From NCBI GenBank assembly GCA_022925895.1, contig JAKSYS010000472.1, positions 1 through 49,896 of the forward strand: a DNA stretch of 49,896 nt, given 5' to 3'. Below, in pieces: positions 1 through 10,914 of this stretch. The first letter of the stretch is position 1. Each line of letters begins with the position of its first letter. Under the pieces are notes generated by a model that did not search any database, was not told the origin of the DNA, and worked only from the letters and a program-made list of their open reading frames with translations. Both the position numbers and the translations under genes were made by a program. The DNA is from Fragilaria crotonensis. Its lineage: Eukaryota > Bacillariophyta > Fragilariophyceae > Fragilariales > Fragilariaceae.

Positions 1-3000
1 GCAACGTGGGCGGCACCCGCCCGGTATGATGTCTCTCTTCCACTCTTCGATCCGATGCCAGCGAATCTCTTGAATTGTCTTTCGCACGACGAACAAGTTG
101 AATGAGGCCTGGCGCTTCGTCGTAGTGCAGGTGGTACAGTAAGATAGAGGTACTGTACTTCGCGCGACGGAGCGTGTCAAACTCAAGGTTTCGGTACTGA
201 GAGAACTCGAGAAAGGCGTGTCGAGCATCTGCAATGCGCGACGGCGCCAGAGCTCTGTCTGGCATGTTCGAATTAATAAATGGTGCAATGTATGCCGGAA
301 CTCCCTTCCTTTGATGCTTCTTCAGGTGACATGTTAGCCTTCGGAACCAAGGAGCAGGAGAAGAAGTCCGTCATCTTTCGCACGGACAACCCGACCTCTT
401 CACCGAGCCAACATTGCCTGCGACGCTTTGCTGGTGGCTCATCACCATTAGAAGAATCGCCAGCACCCTTGCGACGTTTCCATGCTGCTTTTTTCTTTCC
501 AGCGACAGGCTTGGGGGTGGAAGGGCATTTCTTGTCCATAATCCAGATGTCGTTGCCCACCATCTTTTGCAGAATCGCATCTTCGCCCCCTGTGAGCAAT
601 TCTAGCTTGGAATTCAAGAAGGCAAACATGGCATTTGCTGTCTTGTTCAGACTTGCAGGAGATTGAGAGGTAGGCTTTCTTCCAGAACTCGGCAGAAGGG
701 CTGTCACGGTCGATGGCGAGCAGTGATCAGAGGGAAGCGACGATTCTTGACCAAGCATAATATCTTCAGGAAGTTGAATTCTGAGCTCGCCCTTAGGCTT
801 GGGCGAAATGGATATAATTGCGGGGCTGGTGGGTTTGGGAACGGTCTCGTCAGCTCCACAAACTCTTTCAGGAACCGTGAGCTCTGCATCAGCTGGCTCG
901 TCGAGGAGCGTATCCAAGCTGGTACTGGTCTTTGCATGGTACGTCCAGTTAAGCTCCGCTTCGCCATCGTGTTGCTCTTGATTTGTCGGCCAAGTCTTGG
1001 TAAGAGAGTCCAGTTCCTTGAAAAAGTTCGCGAATCTCAATCGCTACATCGTGAACAGGGTGTCCCTTTAGGTTGTAACGCATAGCGTTGGCGAACACGA
1101 GCTCAACATCGTCAACAACATCCTGGAGTGTGTCAAACTCTCCGAGAATACAGCGAGAATAAACCGTGCCGAGATCCATCGGCCGCGTAATCACCTTGTG
1201 ATAATCCTTCAACTGCAACGACGCAGCATTCACAGGTCGCCTGAACGGAGCTGCTGCGGATTGAGCCATAATGCGATCGCGTAGAAGAATTGTAACCACT
1301 GCCGGACAGGCGCTCGTCGCAGTATCGGATTCGGCAGGAGAAGGCTTACTCTTCAAGTGACGCACGATGCTCGTGGCGTGCAAGCGAACGGCCTCTTCAA
1401 TCCAAAAGTCGCCGTCCATAAGTGGAGGGCAAGCCATCCGACCGTCTAGGACACCCTCGTCTATAACAGTCATATTCTCGGGGCTAAGTGCGATTCCGGC
1501 GTCAGATGTTCGAACGCCGGTTGCGAGTGGGAATGAAGACTCAAAGAGACTCTGCACATCCGTGACAACGCCGCTCTCGACACATCTGTTGATGGCGCCG
1601 TGGTACCATGCAATGAGCCTTTCTTTTGTTGGAGTCCTTTGAGATGCAGGATGGTTCCAGAAAACGAAGGAGTTTCCGCGAGATGGCGGGCAAGCCCAGA
1701 TGTGGGCAGATTCAAACCCTCTTGCTCTGCAGTAGCAAGATAGGCGACGAGTATCTCCTGAAAACTTGCGCGACACGCCCGGGGTTGAAAATGTTCCACG
1801 GAATCAAGGTATGCAATATAAACGCGCTTCTTTGTTCGCCATCAACGTCACCCTCGAAGTCGTCGTTGCAATTGTACTCTTGCACATACATGCAAAAGAT
1901 ACAAACATCAAGGCCGTCAATCTTCTGAAAGAGCGTGATCGCCTTGGACTTGTAGTTAACCCTGGCAGGGGCACGACTCCAGAATCCTTCGAGTGTGGGG
2001 CTGGTTGACGGAAATGCTTTGAACCACCTCTGAACTTTGAAGCTTGAGCAGTCGGAAATGACACGAACAGTCACAGTCTTCTGCGTTGGGAACATTGCTG
2101 GCTGCGATACAATCACGAACCCGTTGTTGGATGAACGCCGATACTGGAGTCTCGGGAAGGGATTCCGCTGAGAGAATCGAAAGGGAAACTGCCACGTCTG
2201 AAAGTTTGACGGGTGTATCCGAGCCGCTAACGCACGTATAGTAGTCACTGCCGACATCGTTCGCTTCTGCATTGCTCTTGCGCTTCTTCGATGGTTTTTT
2301 CAAGGATGAGGCATGCTTCTCGGATTCAATGGTACAGCTTGGACATTCGTAGTCTTCATCGGAATGGACGAACTCGTTGTACATGGAGCAAACCTTGTGC
2401 ACACCGTTGTGGCAACTTTTGCATGTCAGCCAAGCTTCCGCAACATCTTCCTCGTTCTTGCGCTTCAGAAGATCACGCTTGTATCGAACCGAAGACCCAA
2501 ACGATTCAATTTGATCGGCAGTATGTGGCAACACGGCCTGCAGATTAGTGTAGCACCGCTGGCAGAATTGGCGACTGCCATCTTTCGCAATGTAATAGAC
2601 CACCCCTTTACGAATCTTGGCGCCCATGCAGTTGGAACCAGTGCATATCAATAAAGCAGGTTCGTGCGACAGACATCCTTGCTCGCAAATCGAACAAGTC
2701 CTGCCGAGACAGGATCGACAACTGTGTTTAGCGTGCTTTGCAGCAACGTTTAGTGCTCTCTTGAGCGCCTTCTCTGCTTGAGGTGGAGCAGCAAAGAGAT
2801 GTTGACTGCTGGAATGAGATCCACGAAGACCGCACTTGGTCTCGACAGGGACTGCGGGGTTTGGAGGAACAATCGGACCAGAGCACGAATCTCCTAATGG
2901 AGGATTCGCCGAGGCATCCACACCAGACTCAAACAACCTGTCGACTGCCGCGGACGCATTTCGTTCCACATTGGTTGCTTCGGAGCTTGATGTCACAGTT

Positions 3001-3860
3001 GCAACCGTCAGTGGCGTGAGTTGGACAGCACTAGGGGGAGTAGGCAACGGCTCGCAAGCTGCTGCTTGGGCCACATCAACCATGGAGATAGAACGAGTGG
3101 CATCATGTCGAGGAGCTGGCTCTGTTGGGATGCACGACCATGACTTAGAGTTGGCGCTTTTAGTGTCAGCAAGCGTGGATGGATTGGAAGTTGCCTTCAT
3201 GACTTGATATGCTTCTTCGAAATTCTGAAGCAAGTGCTTCGCCGCAATATGTACAGGGTTGTTGGGCGGGCTGTATGTCATGGCATTCACAAACACTAAG
3301 CGAATGTCATCTGCAACCTCTTCACGATTGTCATAGGACACGGCATGTAGCTTGGCCTTGATAGTTCCCAAATCCCGAGGTTGGGTGATGATTGTTTCAT
3401 AGTCCGTCAGTCCGAGAGCGACGTGGTCGACGGGTGAGTTGAAGAGGCCGCGACGGTTGTGTGTGGATGGGCCATGAGGCGTGCAACTTGTTGACGCATT
3501 GGGAAGAGCTCTGCCTCAAGGCGCAAAGCATGAACATGAGTCGCGAGGAGCTTTGAGTCGTGGGAGGATTGGTTGTGCTGGAACATTGGGTTCATTCTGA
3601 CGTCAACGTCGAACATGGGAGCCTTTCACGTCGTCGAGTGAGTTTTCATCATTCTCGCTTATATACTGTGCGTCGTGAGAGACAATTCGAGCTAGTCGGG
3701 GTTGTTCGTCACGAGGGCGTTTGCGTCCTGTCCCCAATTCTTCATCTGAGGAGATCACATCGCCTGTGTGGTCGGGTGTCTGATCGGGTTGGCCAGAGCC
3801 AGCATCAGCGGCCGAGAACCGCCGCAATTGCCTCACAGGTCTAGCGTTTCCTACGGTCAT
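1..3860 (-). pseudogene. p300/CBP-type (KAT3) histone acetyltransferase with two bromodomains, frameshifted, truncated by the window edge
   Basis: The family transfers acetyl groups to histone lysines as a nuclear co-activator. Blocks in order on the minus strand: a possible start at 3860; bromodomain 1 (about 3470-3190, ending in NAMTYS); a cysteine-rich RING/PHD-like region (about 2760-2310); the HAT start (RVISDCSSFKV, then YKSKAITLFQKIDGLDVC); the HAT core (EILVAYL, then AHIWACPPSRG near 1705, then GDFWIEEA); bromodomain 2 (about 1230-1030, with PMDLGTV and NAMRYN); and a last HAT block (FDTLRRAKYSTSILLYHLH near 110-165) that runs off the left edge. Homology jumps reading frame near 3610, 3457, 2085, 1812, 1725, 1030 and 290. 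Each step fits a 1-2 base indel and none has room for an intron. I therefore call a decayed gene; clustered consensus errors are the alternative. The ZZ/TAZ fingers expected at the C-terminus would lie outside the window. Confidence 0.8.
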
Positions 3861-5774
3861 CTTGGATTATTGAGCCGTAAGTCTTCTTCAATCGCTGTTT
3901 TATGTACACTTGAGCGAACGAAATTGCGTTAGTACGATTGAACCATCAAAGCAGTGTCACGACTGTGCCGAAGAAGGCTTAAGAGGAACGAAAGTTCAGC
4001 GTACGAGAGAGAACTCTGGGACAGAATGGCGACAGTAAGACGAGAAAATGAAGGTGACTGGTATGAATGAGGAAGATCTTGCAACGCGATCTCACCAAAT
4101 TGTGAGGCCCTGAGTTGAAGGTTTGCAAACATCAGGCTGACGCCCAATTGAAAAAAATGTCACAGACTTTTTCGTGTCAAGGAGGAGAAAAAAGAACATA
4201 CGTAGGAGCTACACGACACCTCGTATTGCAGCAAAAACCTTCCAAAGACCTCCATCGGAATACACCATGTCACAACAGATGAACAACACGACGAGGGGAG
4301 GCAGCGAATGCGATTGATTGACCTTGACAATGATATTGATCAATATGAATTCGAGGGGCGCGAAGGAATGGAAGCAAAGCACGAGTTTGTCATGTGAATG
4401 GACGTAGGTACGAGATTTATTGGCCAACGTCGCGAACCTCCATACCAGTTTTGCCGCGGCATGGGATTTTGTGCCGTTCAATGCCGAACGTGGTAAATTC
4501 TGTCTATCCAATTCGCACCACACCTCTAGATTCATAACATGATATCATTGTCAACTTTGACGGTGATTAAGTAGTCTACACATTGATGGAAGCGTCGCAT
4601 TGCTGGAGGATCTTCATTGCGCCTCGGACGGCTGGAGGTGGCAGAACCTTTTTCGCATTCCTCGAAATAAAATTCTTACGACAATACGAGAGTCTACGTG
4701 TTCTACTTACAGAGACAGAAAGCTGATCAAAGTCAGATTCTCACTGATGAGGAAGTCCCCGAAACACTCGGGATCGAAAATTGTGGTGATACACGTTTTT
4801 ACTTTCAACGCTGATTGGGACAGCACATGGGAACCCTCCCTGTACTGATTCCCACGTGGCTGTACTATCTCATTTTGATTTCGCTAAGTATGTACCAAAG
4901 CGTTCGTAGGAACAAAAAAGCAGCGAAGAGTGCGTGCGCGGTCATTTCGGAAATGTATATACACTCAATTTGTTGTACCTGTTTGTAGTAGTAATTCTAC
5001 TGATGAAACAAGTCTTACTGTTGATCTTTCCAGAGATGGACTCGAAGATTTAAACCACTCCAAATGAACGACGTGACAATGTTCTTCCCGCGAGAAATCA
5101 CACACTATAAATAAATTTGGCTTAATCCAGTCAGGCTATGGACCTTTTTCTTAGGGAAATCTGGGCATCTGCGTGAGGGAGTGCGTCATTGGCACTCACT
5201 TCCGATCCTGAAGTGGGCTTTCACAGAAAAAAATAAAAAATCAGTGGACCTGGATCGGCCTCAACCCCTTAGAAAAGATTAGCTCGTTCCCTATCATGCT
5301 TTTACTTTTTTTCTATTGCCGCGTTGCATTTTTCACAAACCACAATTGCCGGAACGATGTTCAAAGGTGACAGTAGACATATAGTACAAGTAGTTGTATC
5401 TTGTATCTACTATGTACGGCAAAATGCACCGCATGGAGTACAACAGTAGACTGCCTTCCGTACCTGGTACTACAGTACTCGTGATACCAACCTATATGTA
5501 CTCGTTGGCTACGGAGACAACGATTTGACCGCAAGAACCCAACATGGCGAGTGGTGAGCACGCGAGGGACGTACGTTCGGAGTTCGGAACACGGACAGAG
5601 CTTCTGCAGAACAGAAAACAGATTGTGGAAGGTTTCATGGTGCTCGTATCAATCACCATTTAATAGCATGGTATCGGCATCGCTGACCTTGTCAAAAACA
5701 TCATAAGTCAGGAGTCTCTCTGTAACAGCGATATCTGGCTTGTTGTTTCAAGTAGCGACTGCATTCTGCATTAA
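3861..5774. other. intergenic, no gene recognised
   Basis: Only short ORFs occur on either strand and none resembles a known family. Nested GTAC/TAC-rich palindromes appear around 5375-5500. The interval would hold the promoter of the acetyltransferase gene on the left and any unrecognised 5' exon of the PPR gene on the right. Confidence 0.5.
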
Positions 5775-5900
5775 ACGACCTCTCGAACCCTCTTATACAA
5801 CAATGAACGTGAACTCCCAGCGCAATGCGTCGTTTCATGTGAAGGGACATCCAAGCGGTGCAGACTGACGACAGGTTCAAGAAGCAATTGCTCGAGCAGG

Positions 5901-8178
5901 GTGCGAGTCCTTTTTGGGGTCGCCTTTGCTTTTCTGATATCGCCAAGCACGTCTTTCGTGCATCCAATTCTTGAACCATCCCGCCTTGGCCTCCGACCGG
6001 CATCGGTTGTCCGTCATCGCAACGTCGCCCTATCGCCTCCGACCGACGCCTCCTTTGCAGCGCCTGACAGCTTCCATGCCGATTTAAAAAATGCATTGAA
6101 GGACTATAAATTTGAAATGGATCCTCTCCAACGACGGAGCAAACCCAAGGTCCTGAAAGGCGATCCGGATGGTGTCGAAAAGGCCGTTCGCATGTTACGA
6201 CACATGGTGCGGATCGGTGTCGGGACAGAAACATCCTTTCAAATGGTATTTTCCGCTCTCCTACGACGAGGTCGAATGCAGTGGTTCGTTAGCAATAGTA
6301 GTAGTGGTGGTGGTAGTGGTGAGTACACGTGTGCCGCAAACGAACTTGAAATACTCTTGACGGAATTGGAAGAATTGGTCGATGCCGATCGATACAATCG
6401 AAATGATAATAACAAGAATATCAATGGTGACAGTGTCAACAACCGCATATCTACAACAACCTACAATATGGTATTGGAAGGCTACGCGAATTGCGCCAAT
6501 TCGCGTGGAAATTATCGCTATGCCGAAAAAGCGGAAGATTTGTTAGACGAATTATCATCCGCGGCGATGATGGTTGATTCCACCTCATTACTTTGCGTGT
6601 TGCGCGCTTGGGCTTGGCAACAAACCAATCGCGGCGATTCCAAATGTGCACGACGGGCCATGGACTATGCCATGCAATTGGAACAAAGACTCTCGCCAGG
6701 CATTGCTCAACGTGAGGAGGGTGGCGGCGATGACATCAACCAGAAGAATGATGAAGCCATATTGGCCGAGGCTTATGATTTGGTGTTGGAGGCGTTTAGC
6801 AAGGCTGTTGGCGGAGCGGCGCAGGCGGATGCCATTTTTAGGAAGCGTGCCAAATTGAACATCCCCACACCCATTGCGGATTATACCAATGTGATACTGG
6901 CATGGACGAAGGACACGAAAGAAGAATCGATTGTGCGAGCCACGTCGCTGGTTGAAACCATGTCGGAACTCTTTCTTGCTGGCAAGTTGACAGAGGATCC
7001 AGAGCACATTGCGTTCAGCAGTGTCATTTCGGCGTGGGCACAGTTGGATCAACCAGAAAAAGCAGAAGAGCTTCTGTGGCTTATGGAGAAGGACGTAAGA
7101 CCCATGGCAAAGTCGTTCAAACCGAGTGTATATACCTATAACAATGTCTGCCACGCGTATATAAAAGACAATGCCAGGATCAACAACAAATCGGTAAATG
7201 CGGTTTCCAGGATTGTCAAATACATGGAAGAGAATTGGAAGGAACAACCGCTTATCAAACCAGACAGCTTCACCTACAACACCCTTATCAAGGCCTGGAA
7301 TATGTCTGGTAATCTGCAAACAGTGGAACAAATGGAGCAAGTTCTGGATCGTATGGAAGCAGTACTGGAAGGTGGGACCGTATCAAACAAGAATTTCAAC
7401 ACAGTGTTGAACGCATACGCCAAATCGACGGACGAAAGTGCAGTCGACAACGCTCTGCGGCTTTTCGAGCGTATGAAGGCTTCCAAATTGGTCGAACCTG
7501 ATACCATCACATATACAAGCGTCCTTGAGTGTCTGTCCAAGTGCACTCGCCTCGACTTTGCCGCGAACAAGGCTTGGGAGATTTTAAATGAGATGAAATC
7601 GACATACGAAACAACAAGGAAGCCATCCATGATGCCGAATTCCCGAACCTTCAGCATGGCGATTCTGACCATTGCCAAGTCACCCGACCGAATCGTTGAA
7701 GCCCGAGCGCTGCTGGATCAACTCATTGCTCTGTACCAAGAGACCAAGGAACCAACACTGCGACCGACCGCGCACGCGTACAATTATGTGATCAACTGCG
7801 CTGCCTCCAACGTCAGCAATCGCTCCCAAGCCTTCAAGATAGCCGCCAAGACCTATCAAGGACTGCGAGAGGACAAGGAATTGGCCCCCGATTCGTACAC
7901 GTACGCATTCTGGTTCAAGGCATGCAACCAATTGTTGAAAGAATCCAACATGGAGTTGTACGAAAAGTTTAGTAAAGTTGTCGTTTGTGCAGTGTTGCAA
8001 GGAAGGCATGGTGTCGCGGGAGGTGTTAAATCGACTCCGGCAGGGTCATTTGAATTACGATCAGCTCAGCGAATTGTTACGGTGCGATTCCAGGAATGTG
8101 ATGCGAATCCAAGTGGACGAGTTGGATCTGTCTTGGACTAGGAATTCCAAGCGAACCACCCCCTACAAGAATAAGTGA
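5901..8178 (+). CDS. pentatricopeptide repeat (PPR) protein, predicted organellar; one probable frameshift near 7975
   Basis: PPR proteins bind organellar RNA and act in its processing, stability or translation. About ten PPR-like helical pairs are visible, with cores such as TTYNMVLEGYAN, AFSSVISAWAQ, YTYNNVCHAYIK, FTYNTLIKAWN, NFNTVLNAYAK and AYNYVINCAA. The N-terminus has a hydrophobic run followed by STSFVHP, which resembles a diatom signal peptide plus ASAFAP-type plastid transit motif. No in-frame ATG lies between the upstream stop at 5772 and GTG 5901. The true start is therefore in an upstream exon (a possible acceptor, GAGCAG, ends at 5898), or it has been lost. Near 7975 (AGTAAAG) the reading should shift frame: the other frame gives a better family-like tail (SFVQCCKEGMVSREVL) and ends at 8178, whereas the first frame ends at 8141 in unrelated sequence. 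The gene may be functional with a consensus error, or a young pseudogene. Confidence 0.8.
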
Positions 8179-8731
8179 TGATAGTGTCTTCATGACATGA
8201 CATGGCATGAAGTCACTATGAAGTAGACATAACGCTTGCGCGACACAAATCATAAGTTAAACATTGGCTTGCCATCCTACCGGTAGTGTCATACGTAGTA
8301 TACTACTAATAGACAACCTGCGGAGTTCAGGCGTGCGACAGACTCTCATGTTGCTGAGTTTCGGCAAGTTAACTGCTATCCAGGCGCACCACCTTGTACT
8401 AACGTTGAGAGTTGTCGGCTGCAATTTCGTGAGCAGCAATCATGCAGAAAATGTCAATGATTCATTGCTGCTCGTGTCAAGGGCCTCAATGAGAATAAGG
8501 CCCTGGAGTATCTCATCTTTGAGTACAAATTCATCGAGTCCGACATGAATACGACGTCGCACCATAGTACCAACTTTCGGGTAGGTCTATTGTCTTTGCA
8601 GAGTCTCTTCGAAATTCAGACACTGAGAGCAGTCCAACTACATCCAATTGGACATTGGCAGCGAATGATCTCTGACGTTCATTGAGAAACCTGACTTTCC
8701 CGCCATCCCCGCATGCTGTGTGTAGACCTGA
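8179..8731. other. intergenic, nothing recognised
   Basis: This is the 3' flank of the PPR gene. It holds only short overlapping ORFs on both strands, without family resemblance. TGACATGACATGGCATG near 8193 is a short local repeat. Confidence 0.5.
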
Positions 8732-9142
8732 TCAAGATTGATGTTGCTGTGGTTGTACTGGCATGGCCCATTCTGGAAGTGGCACTGGCTGAGGTTTCCA
8801 TTCATCCTGGGACGGCGGTGTCCATTCGTCAATCGGAGCATTGCTGTTGTTGTCGTTGTTATTATTGTGGGCCTGCAGTGAAATTGCGAGACAATCGCGA
8901 ATGGCATTGGCACTCCATGTGAAACCAGTCGTTGGCCTTTCTTGTTGCTGCTGTCGCGGTTTTCCAACTATCGGATTGGATATCATGAGTGGAGTTTCCA
9001 TCGACATTAAATCATAGTCATCGCTATCGTCATCGTCATCGTCTCGTTGATGATCTGCCGCGTCTCCAACATGTTCATCTGTTCCAGGAGGTAATGCTTC
9101 TTCCATTGCTACGCTGGTGTCGGTAAGAATCAAATCACTCAT
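8732..9142 (-). CDS. hypothetical acidic, Gln/Asn-rich protein
   Basis: This ORF of about 136 residues starts at the ATG giving MSDLIL (an upstream in-frame start at 9166 is also possible). It has an acidic run (DDDDDDSDDYD), a QQQQ tract, an NNNN tract and a proline- and tryptophan-rich tail (WTPPSQ, WKPQPVPLPEW). No domain is recognised. Composition suggests a disordered nuclear or regulatory protein, which is inference only. Low-complexity coding bias makes it more gene-like than the neighbouring short ORFs, but a further exon or a chance ORF cannot be excluded. Confidence 0.35.
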   Translation of the reverse strand: MSDLILTDTSVAMEEALPPGTDEHVGDAADHQRDDDDDDSDDYDLMSMETPLMISNPIVGKPRQQQQERPTTGFTWSANAIRDCLAISLQAHNNNNDNNSNAPIDEWTPPSQDEWKPQPVPLPEWAMPVQPQQHQS

Positions 9143-9166
9143 GAAGATTCGAATAAACTGGTACAA

Positions 9167-9705
9167 GTACTCGAGTACGCCAACAATGGCCGAAGGACTC
9201 CTGAACCGAAGATGTACAGTACTGTACTTGTAATGCGGAATATCATCAATCTTGCCGGCTGTTTCTGCTACAGTATGAACATATCACAGTTCACGGTGTC
9301 TATCGCCAACTGGGCATTGGGCATGCTGGCATGCATCACAGAAAAGTAACGGTACCAGGTACAGTATACAGTCTACTCTTCTCGTCGTATGAGGTATGAG
9401 GCATTGTGACGTTGTACAGGGTACTGGTACTGTACTATCAGGATTTTTTGGGGAAAAAATTGTCGTGGTTTCCTATTTCCACATTCCAATATTGTTGGCG
9501 CGGGGCCACGTTACAATTGTAGTCAGAAGAGAGTAAAAAATGAACCGGTTCCCTTGGCAAGAGATGTAGCTGTATTGCGTCAGTTTAAGATTAACATTCT
9601 TTCCTCCAGCAGTTCATAGAAACTCCGACTAGGACGAATTCCCCTTGTGTCTAGTAAGCCATTTGACAGTAAGCATACACGAGTTGTATGATGGATGTCT
9701 CCGTA
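9167..9705. other. intergenic with dense GTAC palindromes
   Basis: The stretch contains runs such as TACAGTACTGTACTTGTA (about 9218) and GGTACCAGGTACAGTATAC (about 9351), and a further run at about 9415-9440. No coding signal is seen. It lies between the 5' end of the acidic ORF and the 3' end of the MYND gene. Confidence 0.45.
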
Positions 9706-10635
9706 TTACGATTCTTCTTGCTGTCCTGATCCGAGTGCACAATGTGATGCTGACACCGCGTATCTTGCAATCATTCCAACTGTTCTAATCGTCGGTTCCT
9801 CAATGTTGACATCACCATAGAAGCTAACGGCTCCAGCTCCATATCTAGCTAGAGTGACCGCGACCAGATCTTCACTGATCCCACGGCTCTCGTCTTCTAT
9901 AGCACCGTATAGCCTCTCTTCCGGCTCAACATTTGTTACCATGCATGCCTTGACACTCATTTCAATATCCAACGAAAGGTTCTTCTCTGTCGCAAACCAA
10001 TGACTTGAATTCAGAGCATGCCATGTTCGACGATAATAACAAGACTCCCAGTCGAAACCAAACCACTGTGGCCATCCACCTGCTCCATCGGAAATATTCT
10101 CACCCTGGACAATCAAGCAACCACCCGATTCGACCCAGTCCACGAGTCCTTCACCAAAGCCTGGATCTTCGTCCAACTCAACGTCCAGATTGCCACCTCC
10201 ACAGCCCCATCCAAGAATGATGCATGTCGAAAACTTGCCCTTGTCAAGGGCGACTATAATCTGATACGGCGTGATGAATCCTTTTTCCAGATGGATAATG
10301 GATACGTGCATCCCATGTTTGGACGTCAATTCCTCAAAGAGCGGCTGGGTATTGAGATCTCTGGATCCAAGAAATCCCATGCCATCAACAATCAAACAAG
10401 AATGATGATGCTGAATGCTACTGTTGCTGGTAGTAGAGGAGGAAGGCGGTGACAACGGGGACGATGATGCTGCTGCAATCGCGGACGAGATTGCTTGGCA
10501 GTAATTCTTATGACGCTTCCAATGCTTCTTCTGACAATCTTGTGAACAATACGAGACACATTTGCACGCTGCGCATCTCATCGGAACAGTCCCACTGCCA
10601 CAACGCATACAGAAGGGGGAACATTGGAGACACAA
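9706..10635 (-). CDS. MYND-type zinc-finger protein with a C-terminal glutamine-amidotransferase-like region
   Basis: The protein has 309 residues. Residues 9-46 give a complete MYND finger: C9-x2-C12-x8-C21-x2-C24-x5-C30-x3-C34-x7-H42-x3-C46. MYND fingers are protein-interaction modules, often in transcriptional or chromatin proteins. A Ser/Pro-rich linker (about 50-75) follows. The remaining 230 residues are glycine- and tryptophan-rich (ILGWGCGGG, GGCLIVQGE, GWPQWFGFDW, GAGAVSFYGDVN). They loosely recall class I glutamine amidotransferase/ThuA-type folds, but no catalytic Cys-His-Glu set can be assigned, so this part is tentative. The start is the first ATG of the frame, just before the finger. 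A TGACGTCA box lies about 270 bp upstream. No frameshift is seen. Confidence 0.75.
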   Translation of the reverse strand: MCLQCSPFCMRCGSGTVPMRCAACKCVSYCSQDCQKKHWKRHKNYCQAISSAIAAASSSPLSPPSSSTTSNSSIQHHHSCLIVDGMGFLGSRDLNTQPLFEELTSKHGMHVSIIHLEKGFITPYQIIVALDKGKFSTCIILGWGCGGGNLDVELDEDPGFGEGLVDWVESGGCLIVQGENISDGAGGWPQWFGFDWESCYYRRTWHALNSSHWFATEKNLSLDIEMSVKACMVTNVEPEERLYGAIEDESRGISEDLVAVTLARYGAGAVSFYGDVNIEEPTIRTVGMIARYAVSASHCALGSGQQEES

Positions 10636-10868
10636 GATGCTGTATGAGACGAATCCGTAGTGCAGTACTCCAAGTTATATATGCGCTATTGATAGGAATC
10701 GTCCCTGCTGTCGTTGAAGCAGGCTGTACCTTATCTTTTTATAGAAGAATGTGACGGTGGCACTTGTATGATTGAAAGTTGTCCAAGGACAAGTACTAGC
10801 TAGTAGTACTGGTACTGCTTCCGTGTGGCATGTTTACAGTACAGTATAAACTACTACTACTATCATAA

Positions 10869-10914
10869 GATCCGAGTCGAAACCACCAGAGTGACGATTT
10901 TTGACGTCAGCATG
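10869..10914. repeat. inverted repeat, left arm, containing TGACGTCA
   Basis: This arm matches the reverse complement of 11883-11928 over about 45 bases with few differences. Shared cores are GTCGAAACCACCAG and TTTTGACGTCAGCA. The palindrome TGACGTCA at 10902-10909 is a classical CRE/bZIP site. The arm sits upstream of the MYND gene. Confidence 0.7.

Noticed and set aside
3929-4848. Several 70-110-codon ORFs in 3.9-4.9 kb
   Set aside because: No family similarity and no coding-like composition; ordinary chance length.
5175-5235. Short stem-loop GAGTGC/GCACTC as a possible RNA gene or terminator
   Set aside because: The stem is only six pairs and there is no supporting RNA-gene motif.
6588-7340. 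250-codon minus-strand ORF
   Set aside because: It lies entirely antisense to the PPR gene, whose plus-strand repeats are clear.
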